From Bimastos eiseni (lineage: Eukaryota > Annelida > Clitellata > Crassiclitellata > Lumbricidae), in assembly GCA_959347315.1 (NCBI GenBank), contig OY365809.1:40757513-40821512 (forward strand): a DNA stretch of 64,000 nucleotides, given 5' to 3'. How positions within the stretch are numbered: the first letter of the stretch is position 1; every line of letters begins with the position of its first letter. A model generated the notes under the pieces. It was given only the letters and a program-made list of their open reading frames with translations. It was not told the DNA's origin and did no database searches. This document shows positions 14,501-23,989 of this stretch, piece after piece. Position numbers and translations under genes: made by a program.

Positions 14501-15492
14501 TTTGGTTATATAGAACTGACTTGCCATTTTCTCATTTTGAAATGGACGCCATGAAAAACTCTGCCCGAGGGCGACACCTATTTAGGCCAAGTAGATTAAG
14601 ACCAGAATTGTTCTTATTGTATCTGACTCGACGCGGATATATGTACAGAAGCTTTAGTTATTTTGCTACTTAAAAAGTGAGGAATTGAAATTTTACTTTT
14701 AGTAGAGACTATTTAAAAGTTCGAAGAATAAAATATAAATTAAAACCAATTTGCAGTTCAGGTCTAGGCATTAAATTAAGTTTCAGACAACGTATGGGTT
14801 TGGCCAGATAGTTTGTATTTTTAATAACCCCTTGAATCACCGATCTCTCTGATCTAAGATATATTGAAGAACATTTGTGGTTGTTAGTTGGAAAGTAAGA
14901 TCACCGTTGCAGTCAGGAGAAAGTCACGTGATCGGCGTAGAAGCCAAAACCGGAGATAATAGAACGACATATTTAATATCTTTATCAACACTACAAACGC
15001 TCTTACACGGTCGCTTAGCCTCATAAAATATTGTTATGCATATATCCATACAAACGATAAAGCATATATTATGCCATATATAGTGTATATATACATGTAT
15101 ATACATATATATACACATGCATACATACTTATATACATGCATACGTACTTATATATATGCATACATATATATGGATGCGCCTATATGCCATGGATGTCGT
15201 TGTTTTAAAGGCTGTCGCGCTGTTATTGTGGTCGAAATGAAGAATGACTCTTGCTTTTGTCGTGCGTTTAGCGTCGCAGTGGATTGATCGATGATGCGCC
15301 CTCAGATTCCGAATCCTAGCCGACAAAACGTCATCGGACGATTTTCCACAGCCTATAATTATCTTCGTGTGCGCATATTGCAGAACGGGTGTCTTGCGAG
15401 TGCTTTATGGATGGCGACGCCCTTTCTAGTCGCGCTCGATGCCATTGTCCGCTAACCAACCGTAAAACAGTCGCTCTTCAACCAGATAGCAG

Positions 15493-15535
<43 letters not shown>

Positions 15536-17912
15536 CATATAGACCGCCCTGAAAAGGGTGAGGTGGTGGCAGGGAAGAGATGGGAACGGTCTTGTTGGCG
15601 GATCTAGATCGAATGTATACATTGACGGGTGCATGATGTATATCGAGTTTCACGGACAAAACTTGATCTTACGGTCATATATGTTACATCGGTTTTATTT
15701 TGGTCGGTTTCTGTGCGTAGTTACTTGCTTTTTGGGCTGTATATGTGTGCTGTGACACAGGCGACTGTTGTTGCTATGGGGAAAAATTAATCTGGTGTCT
15801 AATTCTAATCTACCAGGAATTCAAACTCATGCAGTTCAATCGGATAATCTCGCTGTTTCTTTGTCAAAATTCTTCTTAAAGTCATCGATTTCATCGTCGT
15901 CGTCATCATAACAGTCGTCATCGTTGCTTTCGTCATCGTTGTCGTCACTTTTATTCCCATCCTCATCGTCGTCATAGCAATTGTAGCAGTCATCGTCGAA
16001 CTCATCTTGTCATCGATGTCTTCGTCACGTACGGGTATCGTGCGTATATTTAATACTTTGTATGTGTGTATGTACTATGTATATATATATATATATATAT
16101 ACAAGCTTTGCCTCACAGTATCTTCTTCATGTCCCTTTCTCTAGGACCTCTACGATGCAGTAACGTGCTTTTTCGGTTGTGGGCCCAACTGCTTGGAATA
16201 GCCTCCCGCTGGATCTTCGACCCTTATCTAAGAACTCTCTACCCTATTTTTATTTCACTATGTATTATGTGACCGAGGTTGGACCGAGAGCGCCTATGAG
16301 TGGATTACTTGAATAGGTGCCATATTAAGTTTCATTGTTTGATTGATTGCTTGCTTGATTGATTGATTTATTGATTGATTGGTATATGTATATTGATATG
16401 CGGGTGTATTTGTGCACATGTCTCTCTGTATGCGTTTATCAAAACACAGCTTCTAAAAGTTCAGAGTATAGTAATTGTATAATATTTTAAACATATAAAA
16501 AATTAACAAACTTATGAGCAATGTATTTGTATACAGTTAAAAGGCAATGGAACTAAAATGAAAATCCGACACAAAACTCGAATGGGACAGCTTAGCTGAG
16601 ATTCAAAGTTAGCTGAGATTCAAACTTATCTGAAATTCTAACTTATAGCTGAGATTCAGACTTAGCTGAGATTCAAACTTAGCTGAGATTCAAACTTAGC
16701 TGAGATTCAAATGCGACGCAGTTAAGGTCAAAAGCTATTCTAAGCGGCTATTCAAACTCTGAAGCAATTCAAACTTGAGCATGTAGTCGTATTAAACACG
16801 GTGTCGAATTCAAAAACTCAAACTGCAGAGCAATCCAACTGCATGTAATTCAAATGAGAAAGTTCAACTACAGGAACACTCAAACTCGAAAGCACCCAGC
16901 AGCAACTACAGTCTGAAGAACATTCTATATACAGCTTCTAAGTCAAACTCTGAATGAGGGATTATTAAAAAATTTTCACATCAGTGCATCTCAGAAGGAA
17001 ATGAAATTGAAGAGTATTTAAAACTTTATTAGTCCTTTTACGCTCTGAAGACAATGACGAATGAACAAAAAACCTATAGACCTACATGTTATAAGAATTT
17101 TACAACTTTAAAATAAAATATCACAGCATTCACACGGTATATACATAACATTCCATGCAATCGATCGGCCGCATGCGCTGACTTTAATTGTAGCCTGAAG
17201 AGCATTATGGGTGCGAGCCATGGTACGTCCCATATTAATTGAACACTGAGCAAGTATATTTAGCGGAGGATGGTGAAGCTAGTGGTCTTTTTGTAGAACA
17301 GTGTTGTTAAACAGAAACTACTATCTTTACCAAAAATTCCTTGGCACCATCGATCGATGATTTTTAATAGTGGCGCTTAATAAATGCTGACTGTTAGGCT
17401 AAATTTGTTTGATCTCAAAATAACAGCAACTCTGGCTGATGAATATTCAACCAATCGCTAAAGTATGCCACTCAAATCCAAACTCTAAGTAGGCCTAGGC
17501 TTATAGTAAAAAAAACTCAAAGAGTCATCGAATTAAATGTTGCGCAAACTGAAGAGCAGAACTCAAAATTCAGCAGAAAATCAAACAAAATAATTACGTC
17601 TTTAGTCAATCATGTTCGCGTTGAAAATAACTTTGACGCAGAGTGGCGGCTCAAACTTTGGAACAATCAAACTGAGTAACATTCACCTTAAAGGCACTAT
17701 ATTAAGCGACTTCACACGCGCACACAATGTGGGAAGCATTACAATTTAATAGTTGTAAGAGGCCTACCAATGATTCGTCTTACCTCTATGACGCTGACCG
17801 TGGTCCTAACATCGGCGCAACTGATGCCAAGTGTGAAGATTCCCGGATAGGGTCCGCAGATCCAGGCCTCTGGTAGTGCTGATCGAGTACGAACAGACGT
17901 GTTTGATTCCAT
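4532..17912 (-). CDS. Prdm13: Prdm13: PR-domain zinc-finger transcription factor, complete three-exon gene
   Basis: The coding sequence joins 17912-17784, 8159-7865 and 5574-4532 on the minus strand. It is 1467 nt, or 488 residues plus TGA. Both introns have GT donors and AG acceptors, and the phases agree (0 at intron 1, 1 at intron 2). The protein opens with the N-terminal PR segment (LPEAWICGPYPGIFTLG, residues 12-28), continues with the PR core ending REIREGEELFVWYSEELA, then one C2H2 finger (about 146-168), a disordered Pro/Ser-rich linker with a poly-Gln run, and three clustered C2H2 fingers (about 366-446) that include RKYGLKIHVRTH and GDPSNLNKHIRLH. This 1+3 finger layout and these finger sequences are diagnostic of PRDM13. 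In vertebrates PRDM13 is a nuclear repressor acting with bHLH factors in neuronal subtype choice; the same role here is inferred. An ATTAAA on the minus strand at 4237-4242 could serve as polyadenylation signal. Confidence 0.93.
6080..7640. mobile_element. Non-autonomous hAT transposon in Prdm13 intron 2
   Basis: The left end reads CAGTGGCGTAGCGA and the right end TCGCTACGCCACTA, imperfect terminal inverted repeats that differ at the outermost base. An exact 8-bp duplication GCTGATAC flanks both sides (6072-6079 and 7641-7648). CAGTGGCGTAGC is a common hAT terminus and an 8-bp target duplication is a hAT hallmark. Just inside both ends lies the same motif GCCCCAGGCGGCA in direct orientation. 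The 1561-bp interior is AT-rich and has no transposase frame. Confidence 0.85.
7865..8159 (-). CDS. Prdm13: Prdm13 exon 2 (PR/SET domain core)
   Basis: This 295-nt exon enters in phase 0 after TTAG at 8161-8160 and leaves in phase 1 at donor GGTTTGT. It encodes residues 44-141, including NWTLYTCPGRDRHEQNLEVF and YLRTVREIREGEELFVWYSE, the conserved end of a PR domain (GEEL-VWYS). The acceptor has only a modest pyrimidine tract. It was preferred because it is the only nearby AG that keeps phase with exon 1. Confidence 0.85.
9219..9300 (+). mobile_element. LINE reverse-transcriptase fragment (YxDD region)
   Basis: The plus strand reads YINDISNTSSSL followed by HIKIFAEDTNGFF, which corresponds to the LYINDI...FADDTN core of LINE reverse transcriptases. 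The first Asp of FADD is replaced by Glu and the frame closes soon after, so it is an inactive relic. The extent beyond the motif is uncertain. Confidence 0.65.
10775..11125 (+). mobile_element. LINE 3' fragment (end of RT domain)
   Basis: The plus strand encodes IHPKLDYCNSLFINLESIAQ, then a region reading HITPILKSL, and finally LPDQISSSSSVSRPLR. This order matches the C-terminal stretch of CR1/L2/Rex-type LINE ORF2 proteins (LDYCNSLL... ITPILKSLHWLP ... SRPLR). Stops and frame changes break it. Confidence 0.65.
12842..13060 (-). mobile_element. LINE ORF2 C-terminal fragment (GRGRPRTNWLD motif)
   Basis: The minus strand reads IIQGTVEGARGRGRPRTNWL, continues DNIRKWTDLS and then RMTK/VTKNRQN. 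This is the familiar C-terminal end of one class of non-LTR retrotransposon polymerase (GKRxRGRPRxxWxDDIxxW). An in-frame stop follows. Confidence 0.7.
13625..13990 (-). mobile_element. LINE 3' end (C-terminus plus 3' tail)
   Basis: In minus orientation the sequence reads SFVYVDPSVWNCLPQSL, equivalent to the xFxVxGPxxWNSLPxxLR motif of LINE ORF2 C-termini, and ends with a GCGCTATATAAACG tail. The coding part is broken by stops. A related copy lies immediately downstream at 14040-14300. Confidence 0.55.
14040..14300 (-). mobile_element. LINE 3' end, second adjacent copy
   Basis: The minus strand reads AMTQHRAFAVEGLSVWNDLP, again the WNSLP-type LINE C-terminus, and ends in GCGCTATATAAAT, the same tail as the 13.6-kb copy. 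The two copies face the same way but differ in sequence, so they look like independent insertions rather than a recent tandem duplication. Confidence 0.6.
16110..16385 (+). mobile_element. LINE 3' end with (TTGA)n tail
   Basis: The plus strand contains CFFGCGPNCLE-like and WNSLPLDLRPLSKNSLPYF-type reading in shifted frames, that is, an ORF2 C-terminus. It is followed by a short untranslated stretch and a TTGATTGATTG microsatellite tail at 16335-16382. Such a tetranucleotide tail is typical of CR1/L2-like LINEs. Confidence 0.6.
16587..16712 (+). repeat. 17-bp tandem repeat, AGCTGAGATTCAAACTT
   Basis: About seven copies of AGCTGAGATTCAAACTT follow one another, with one diverged unit near 16625-16645. 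Isolated ATTCAAACT-like words continue to about 17590, which suggests an older, wider array that has decayed. Confidence 0.85.
17784..17912 (-). CDS. Prdm13: Prdm13 exon 1 (start codon and first PR-domain strand)
   Basis: This 129-nt exon encodes 43 residues. I chose the ATG at 17912-17910 because it has purine at -3 and G at +4, and because the resulting N-terminus is about as long as in vertebrate PRDM13 before the GPxPGxF motif. The frame stays open upstream to 17942 but without another ATG. The donor GTAAGA follows codon GAG (phase 0) at 17783. The segment PEAWICGPYPGIFTLG matches the start of the PR domain. Confidence 0.85.
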
Positions 17913-17959
17913 CGCTTCTCGTCTATATATATTTTCGATCACTTGTACAGAACTTTACC

Positions 17960-18170
17960 ATATAGCAAGAGTCTCCTTCCTTCCAGGGAATTTATAGATC
18001 CCTTCTAGGTCTCGAGACACTCTCCGATAAACTGATGACCTGCGCAGCGCCGTCTTTGACGACGATGATGAAGTTGTCTTCCAGGTGAGACAGGTGTCCG
18101 CTGCAGTTACGCTCACCTGCATGGCACCCCTATTGGCCAACCAATCCACACTCACCTGCAAGCCACGCCC
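17960..18170 (-). promoter_or_regulatory. Candidate Prdm13 core promoter with E-box cluster
   Basis: Upstream of the Prdm13 ATG there is a minus-strand TATAAAT at 17996-17990. Further up are four CAGGTG/CACCTG E-boxes (18082-18087, 18091-18096, 18114-18119, 18153-18158) and two CCAAT boxes in opposite orientation (ATTGG 18132-18136, CCAAT 18141-18145). A TATA at this place would give a 5' leader of about 50 nt. Vertebrate Prdm13 is a direct target of the bHLH factor Ptf1a, so an E-box cluster fits; the binding protein here is inferred. An open minus-strand frame overlapping 17955-18218 looks fortuitous. Confidence 0.45.
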
Positions 18171-18359
18171 CTTCTCGTAGACTCCTCCCTCGGCTATTAT
18201 TGACTTTTTATGGCACATGTTTTCGGGCTTCTATAATTATACTTGATCGCAGACGGAAGGTAGTTAGGTATGGTAGCCTAAGTAAAGTAAGCACGAGTAC
18301 GGTAAGGTAGGCCTATATATATAGTTATCACAGATATATTCTCGATAATATTGCATTAC

Positions 18360-18554
18360 CGTCGGGCCGCACCGAGGGGGGCAGCGGGGCCTAAGCCCAG
18401 GGCGCAAATGTGGAAGGGGAACTAATTTCAGGATGGAATAAGTTATTATTCCATAAAATGCACTATTTTCAAAATGTGGGGGCGCCAAATTGATGCTACG
18501 CACAGGACGCAATTATAGCTAGGCAGAGGGCGCAATTATAGATCGGCACGGCCC
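18360..18554. mobile_element. Short hAT-type element upstream of Prdm13
   Basis: The 8-bp direct repeat TGCATTAC flanks the block (18352-18359 and 18555-18562). The termini are GGGCCGCACCGA (left, after CGTC) and TCGGCACGGCCC (right), an imperfect inverted repeat of the CAGGGCCGTGCCGA type seen in hAT elements. It is 195 bp with no coding capacity. It sits 450 bp 5' of the Prdm13 ATG. Confidence 0.65.
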
Positions 18555-18614
18555 TGCATTACAGACTGCTTTGTTTAGTTATTCTTAACTCACATCTCAG
18601 ATAAGGTAGAATAG

Positions 18615-18800
18615 GGAACCGTAATGGATAACACACTGGGGCGCAGAGCTGGAGAGACGAGTTCGAATCCCGAATTGCCCACACACTTCACTAGTCCTTC
18701 AGTCCTTCTTTCGCTAGGCGGTGGCGTTGGTTAAATTTGACGTATGACGTAAGATGGCAGATGACATGGTGGGCGACAGTTAAATTCGACTTCTCTAACA
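18615..18800 (+). mobile_element. tRNA-derived SINE, copy 1
   Basis: The head contains a good RNA polymerase III B box (GTTCGAATCC at about 18661) about 40 bp after a weak A-box-like GTAATGGATAAC. The body reads CTTTCGCTAGGCGGTGGCG, TTGGTTAAATT and ends GACAGTTAAATTCGACTTCT. The same blocks in the same order occur inverted at 20674-20840, so this is a dispersed family and not a lone tRNA relic. Confidence 0.7.
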
Positions 18801-19737
18801 CCTTGTCATCCTCCTATCGTATTATAGGCTACTTGTATACCACACTGCGGTCTGTCAGTTTGAAAATAAACAAAAATTACCAATTATGAAAATAAGATAT
18901 GGAGAAGAAGAAGAAGATGTTGAAAAAGAAACGAAAAGTTCCTAAAGTTAAATACGCGTCAAAAAGCTGTCGCAGACCATTTTGGTTCAGTGGAACACTT
19001 ATTGAGGTGATGTTCAGAGGCATGACTTTAAGAACCTCCGAAACGAGCCGTGAAGGACGCCGCAAGGTGAGCGCATGCACGTATCGATACACGGTGTGTA
19101 GTTAATCCGCTGACGAAGACAGACTGACCACACGTACTAAGATACGATATACATTTAATACGCGAGGATGTGTGACCGCGCGTGTAATTCTTTTCCTTGT
19201 CATCTGATCTTACCATCGACGGTCAGTATAGGCCTATAGATGTATACGGACGCTTATAGCATCCGCGTATGACGTCGACCCTGATCGTTCTCCTATTCGT
19301 TAAGCATAAGACACACAATCGATTCGGAATGGTACACGCCATATTCACTTTGGCCTGTAATATATTGCTAAGCCTGAGTGCTTTTTCATATTAGCAGAGG
19401 CGATATATAAATCTAAATGGTTATAACTCATAAGTGAGCTACATAAACAGCTATAAATTCACATCTGCTTCAAAACATCCTCCGCACTTATGCGCGTATA
19501 TATTTTTTCTAAAGTGTTCACTTCGAAATTCGCAAAAAAAACCCTCTGAATTTGTTCTTTTATAGCTTTGCCATGTGTGTTTAGGCCTATACTTTGCATG
19601 CTCACTTGATTGAAACATCACCTTGACCCAACTATAATTATAGGAGCAATGCCCTGATACCCATTGCAGTGCCTTTTACAACCATGCACGCTACATACAC
19701 TTCTTTCTATATAATGGAATAACAATCGTGGAACATG

Positions 19738-19807
19738 CATGGTGACGTATTCATGGTGACGTATTCATGGTGACGTATTCATGGTGACGTATTCATGGTG
19801 ACGTATT
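19738..19807 (+). repeat. 14-bp tandem repeat with CRE-like core (CATGGTGACGTATT x5)
   Basis: Five perfect copies of CATGGTGACGTATT, with a partial sixth. Each carries TGACGTAT, a CREB/ATF-type half-site core. Perfect identity between units indicates recent expansion. Confidence 0.9.
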
Positions 19808-20046
19808 CATGTACACATTCGTTTATTCAATCAAATCTCTTTGTCATAAGGCAATTGGTTGCATAAAATTATAAGCAAAAGCTTGTGGATGTGTTACAGA
19901 GACATGGTTTGGAGACTCTCTACGTCCATATGTGACCATTCAAATTATGGCTGATTTTGGTTAGAACGCTCGCTTTGTAACTCTGTTATACACTTTGCGT
20001 TCTATTTAATCATCATCCGGTCATGTGACGGTGGCTGTTGATCTCC

Positions 20047-20083
<37 letters not shown>

Positions 20084-20084
20084 T

Positions 20085-20381
20085 CAGAGGTGTAACAAGC
20101 GGGCTGCAGAGGGAGCAACGCCCCCCTTTAGTTTCGAAACTGGGGCAAGCCTCCCCAGTTATAGTGCTCAGTGCCCCATGACTCCCAAATCGGTTTTTTT
20201 TATATTTCTCCAACGGTTTTTAAGATGAATTTTGTTAAGATAATTTGTGCCCCCTCCCCCATTTTTCAAATTTCTGGGGGGGGGGGGCAAAATTCAAAAA
20301 GTGGGGCAAACAAATTTTGGCGCTTCGCGCAATATTTTTTTAATTATGCTCCCCACTTTTCAAAACCTTGTTACATCTCTG
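20085..20381. mobile_element. 297-bp hAT-type MITE inserted in a (TA)n tract
   Basis: The ends are CAGAGGTGTAACAAG and CTTGTTACATCTCTG (one mismatch). The exact 8-bp duplication ATAGTTAT flanks both sides (20077-20084 and 20382-20389). The interior is C/G-rich with runs such as GGGGGGGGG and no coding frame. A diverged relative is found at 58158-58275. Confidence 0.88.
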
Positions 20382-20419
20382 ATAGTTATTCGCAGTTAAA
20401 CAGAAGGACTCTAATCCTA

Positions 20420-20483
20420 GAGTGCAATTATAGGCCTATATATATACACACATATATATATATATATATCCATTATAGAATGG

Positions 20484-20514
<31 letters not shown>

Positions 20515-20580
20515 TGTGTGTATATATATATACATATATATGTATATATATATGTATATACATACACTCATATACATATA
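20420..20580. repeat. Interrupted (TA)n/(TATG)n microsatellite
   Basis: Alternating TA, TATG and TACA runs cover the block. Further (TA)n tracts of 25-35 bp occur at 20051-20080 and 20841-20871. The tyrosine/isoleucine-rich frames read here are products of the repeat. Confidence 0.9.
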
Positions 20581-20673
20581 CACGCAGTATAATGACTGCC
20601 GGTTGACTGTCACAAAAGTGTTTCAACTATTTTGCTCTCAGACACAATATATGAACGAATGATGACAAGCTAT

Positions 20674-20838
20674 TACAGAAGTCGAATTTAACTGTCGACA
20701 GTCACGCAGGGCGCCAATTATGCTAGGCATCTAATTTAACCAACACCTTCGCCTAGCGATGAAAGGACTAGCCAACCTTATTGGGATACGAGCATCGAAC
20801 TCGGATCCTCAGCACTGCTTCCCCAATGTGTTCTCCCT

Positions 20839-20840
<2 letters not shown>
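20674..20840 (-). mobile_element. tRNA-derived SINE, copy 2 (inverted)
   Basis: Read on the minus strand this contains GAGTTCGATGCTC (degraded B box), CATCGCTAGGCGAAGGTG, TTGGTTAAATT and GACAGTTAAATTCGACTTCT, in the same order as the 18.6-kb copy. A (TA)n tract abuts its 5' end. Confidence 0.7.
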
Positions 20841-20871
<31 letters not shown>

Positions 20872-20875
<4 letters not shown>

Positions 20876-22010
20876 CTGTTCCGTGGATGGATTCACTTGT
20901 CGACTCAGAAGGTTGTGCTCAGAAAGTGAGTCGGAGACGACATAATTTTGAGACATCATCCTGACAGGTGTCAATCACCAGAGAGAACCACTCACACGAA
21001 AGGAAGCGGAGCATACCGAACGGCTATTGATTCTGCGGCTTCGTTGCGGCTTCGGGACAATTAGGTGGACGTGTACCTTGGAGGGTATTAGACGCGATTA
21101 CTCAATTACAGATCAAAGGCATCGACCGAAGAAGGTCGTTCGTCGTTTGAAGACGCTGTGAACAATACGTCGGTTACGGAGGCTGAGAGATGAGAGCCTC
21201 ACCAAGAGACAATTGACTTCACACAAGCAGCGCACCTAACAAATCAGAATCTACGTTTATAGGAAAGGTGTGCGGTATGGCACGTTATATATCTATATCC
21301 TAAGACTAACATGATGGCCTAAGACAAGCACGGTAGCCTATGGCAGGCAAGGTAACCTATTATAATTAAGGTAAAATAATATAAGGTGGACATTGTGAAT
21401 TAAATAATATTTAAAAAACGCATATAAGCAAGGTGTACTTTTGAAAATTCGCTGTATGGTATATAGTAAGATGAAATAGGATGGCGTAACATGAGGTCAG
21501 AAAATGTAAGGTAATATAAGTTCATGTGTAGGCCTACTTTGGTGAGACAAGGCACTGGCAGGTATAAAAAGCGAGGTAAGAAAATCTAAGGTAAGGCATA
21601 AAATAAAGGCAAAGTAAAAATAATCTAAGGTATGGCATGGTTATGTAAAGCAATCTCTGTTATGGTAAGACAATACTTAGTAAATTGTTGTAGGGTGACT
21701 CTAAGTGTTTCATAATAAAAATTAATGTTAGTGTATTCTAAGATCCAGAAGTGGAAATATCGTGATATCAGAGCAGAACAATGGAGCGGGTTCTGGTATC
21801 AATCAATTACAATCAATTAGAAATACTTACTATAGCACCCATTCAAGAGATCTACTGAGAGGCGCTCTGAGTATAGACCCCTACCGGTTGCTGTTTAGGA
21901 TGACCAGGAACTGAACACAATCTGGGTAACCGATGGATCGTAGGCTCTTGAGCTACCGGGTAAGAGAACGGATATGACGATGGAAACGACGACAATTTCA
22001 ATGATTCTCA
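20872..22010. other. Intergenic, nothing recognisable
   Basis: The sequence is AT-rich with degenerate GGTAAGGTA-like words (21340-21680) but no coding frame, terminal inverted repeat or pol III signal that I can support. Confidence 0.4.
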
Positions 22011-22210
22011 TTATAGTAATAAATGCAACGATGAAGGAGAGGGAGAAGGAAGCTGAAGAGAAGAGAAGATGACGAAGACGATGACAAAGAAGAAGAAGAG
22101 GAAAACGGCGAAGAAAGAGCAGAGATTATGATGACGACGATGATAACGACGACGATGATGATGATGATGATTCTCTTGATGATGACGATAATGATAATGA
22201 TGTATCATTA
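22011..22210 (+). repeat. Degenerate GAT/GAA/GAC trinucleotide tract
   Basis: Purine-rich GAGAAGGAA blocks pass into GATGACGAC and GATGATGAT runs. The His-rich frame on the minus strand is a by-product of the repeat. Confidence 0.85.
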
Positions 22211-22869
22211 CATTTTACAATACGCATTGTAATGTATACCGACTCTGAAGATTCTATGTATAGTATTTAAAATACATATTTGTATTTTAAAGTAAATATA
22301 AATTAAATAAATGAAGGGGAAGTTTCAGCCAGCCTCTGATATGCTCATGAGTTCAGGGAAGTCATTGGGATAAACGTTTTCCCACAAGACATCTCATATT
22401 GGTACAAGACGTCCCCTATTGCGCAACATCGGGCAACATCAAGCTGGTTTCTCAGACTACAATTAACGCAATCATAAGCATGTATGGCGCGTATGAGCTA
22501 CGGCAGCGAATTAGAATAACTCCTACGTGTCTCGCATGATTGGCCAACAGGTGTGCAGCCTTACCTGGCCAGGTATCGGTCCCGTTGAGGCCGCACGTTT
22601 GCTCTGCCTTTCATCAGGAAAAATCGAAAAGCTCGTCCAATGTATTGGTGTGTGCATGTCCGTGTAGGCGGGGTTCGGCCGTCGTGTTTACCCCCGTGTC
22701 TTGTGCGCTCATCGGTCCCGGGTTTTAGGAGTTGAAACGAAAGCTGTCGTCGGTCAACACTGAACATTTGTGCAGCTCAACATGTGTTCAAAACGACGGA
22801 TGGTAATGATCGAACAATGCGGCGATATGTTAATATGATCACCCTGTTGTTGCCCACGATTACGTCTTC

Positions 22870-23800
22870 TACTCGCCGCTTCTCTCAATTTCTCTGTGTC
22901 TGTCTCTTTGATTGTTTGCCTGTCTGTCTCTTTGATTTTGCACTCATTTGTGTGTTCCGTCTCTTCTGTCGTTCTTCCTCTCTGTGTTGCTGTCTGTCTT
23001 TCTATGTCTGACTGTCCTTTTGCCAGCTTCTGTCTGTCTACCTCTGTCTGCTTATCTTGCTGTATGTTTCTGCCTGTCTCTATCTATCCCTCTCTTTCTC
23101 TCACTCTGTTTTTCTCTTTGATTTACCCTAATTTTAGCCTTTTGCTTATTTTGACTTTGACTTCTCATCTACTAAATCTCATTTAATCCAACCATCCATT
23201 GCTGCCTTTAGCATTTGGATAATTGCGCTATAGAAATCATACAATAAGATGAGATTAGATGAGATTATAGTTACTTAATCTGTCATCTTCTTCTATCTGG
23301 TTGTCTGCCTGCTTGTCTATCCTTATATAGGTTTCTCCTCCTCTCTGTCTTTCTCCGTCTGTTACTCTTTGCCTCTCTGTCTCTCACTCTGCCTCCCCTC
23401 TGCCTGTCTGTCTCTTAATCTCCTCTACATCAACATATCATCTCTTCAACTTTCTCAATACTCCAATTGTCATTCGTGTAACTTTGTCCGTCTCAGTTTG
23501 TCTGTCTGCCTGTCTAACCATATGCCTATCCATGTTTCTGTATGTCTAACTCTCTCTATCTCTTACCTGATCCTCTATTTCTGATCACCTGCCTCTACAT
23601 GTGTGGTTGTTTATTTCGTTCTTCTGTCCGTCTTCTTGTCCTTGTCTACGTCCTCCCTCCTACGTTTCGCTGTCTAGTCGTCATCCCTCTCATACAGCCA
23701 GCGTCTGTCTTCTGTTTGTCTGCATGTGTCTGTGTATCTACCTTTCTATCTCTTTATTTATCCGTCCCTTCCCTTTCCTCTGCTCGTCACTCACTTTCAC
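22870..23800 (+). repeat. Long degenerate CTGTCT pyrimidine-rich tract
   Basis: For about 0.9 kb the plus strand is dominated by CTGTCT, CTCTGT and CTATCT words, broken by short unique stretches. The Cys/Ser/Leu-rich open frames across it come from the repeat composition and show no domain. Confidence 0.8.
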
Positions 23801-23989
23801 CTGACTTACTCAAGCGTTGTGTCCACAAACAATCGCACAACAGGTGTAGCTATAGACCCATTATGCCTTTGCAGACGAGTACATCTATCTTGCCTATTAT
23901 GCGCCTATTAAGTGCATCGTTGGCCATTCGACTGCCGAATGAAAGATCCTTCGTCGACTCGTGATGCTCTGTCTAAACATCGCCTATTT

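Larger units (their letters stand above)
8160..17783. other. Prdm13 intron 1 (9.6 kb)
   Basis: This intron carries LINE fragments at about 9219-9300, 10775-11125, 12842-13060, 13625-13990, 14040-14300 and 16110-16385. It also has long (TA)n tracts (8510-8570, 15497-15534, 16079-16101), a small (AAT)n block near 12480, a GAC/GAT run near 15890-16015 and a 17-bp tandem array at 16587-16712. Outside these I see no gene. Regulatory elements for Prdm13 could be here but cannot be picked out by eye. Confidence 0.6.

Noticed and set aside
17955..18218. 87-codon minus frame just upstream of Prdm13
   Set aside because: It contains the candidate promoter elements, shows no homology and does not join in frame to exon 1 by a clear splice site.
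18640..18680. Possible tRNA gene around the B box GTTCGAATCC
   Set aside because: No cloverleaf can be drawn and the same block recurs at 20.8 kb within a longer dispersed repeat, so it is a SINE head.
23542..23964. 140-codon hydrophobic/Ser-rich plus frame
   Set aside because: Lies in the CTGTCT-rich tract with no domain or splice support.
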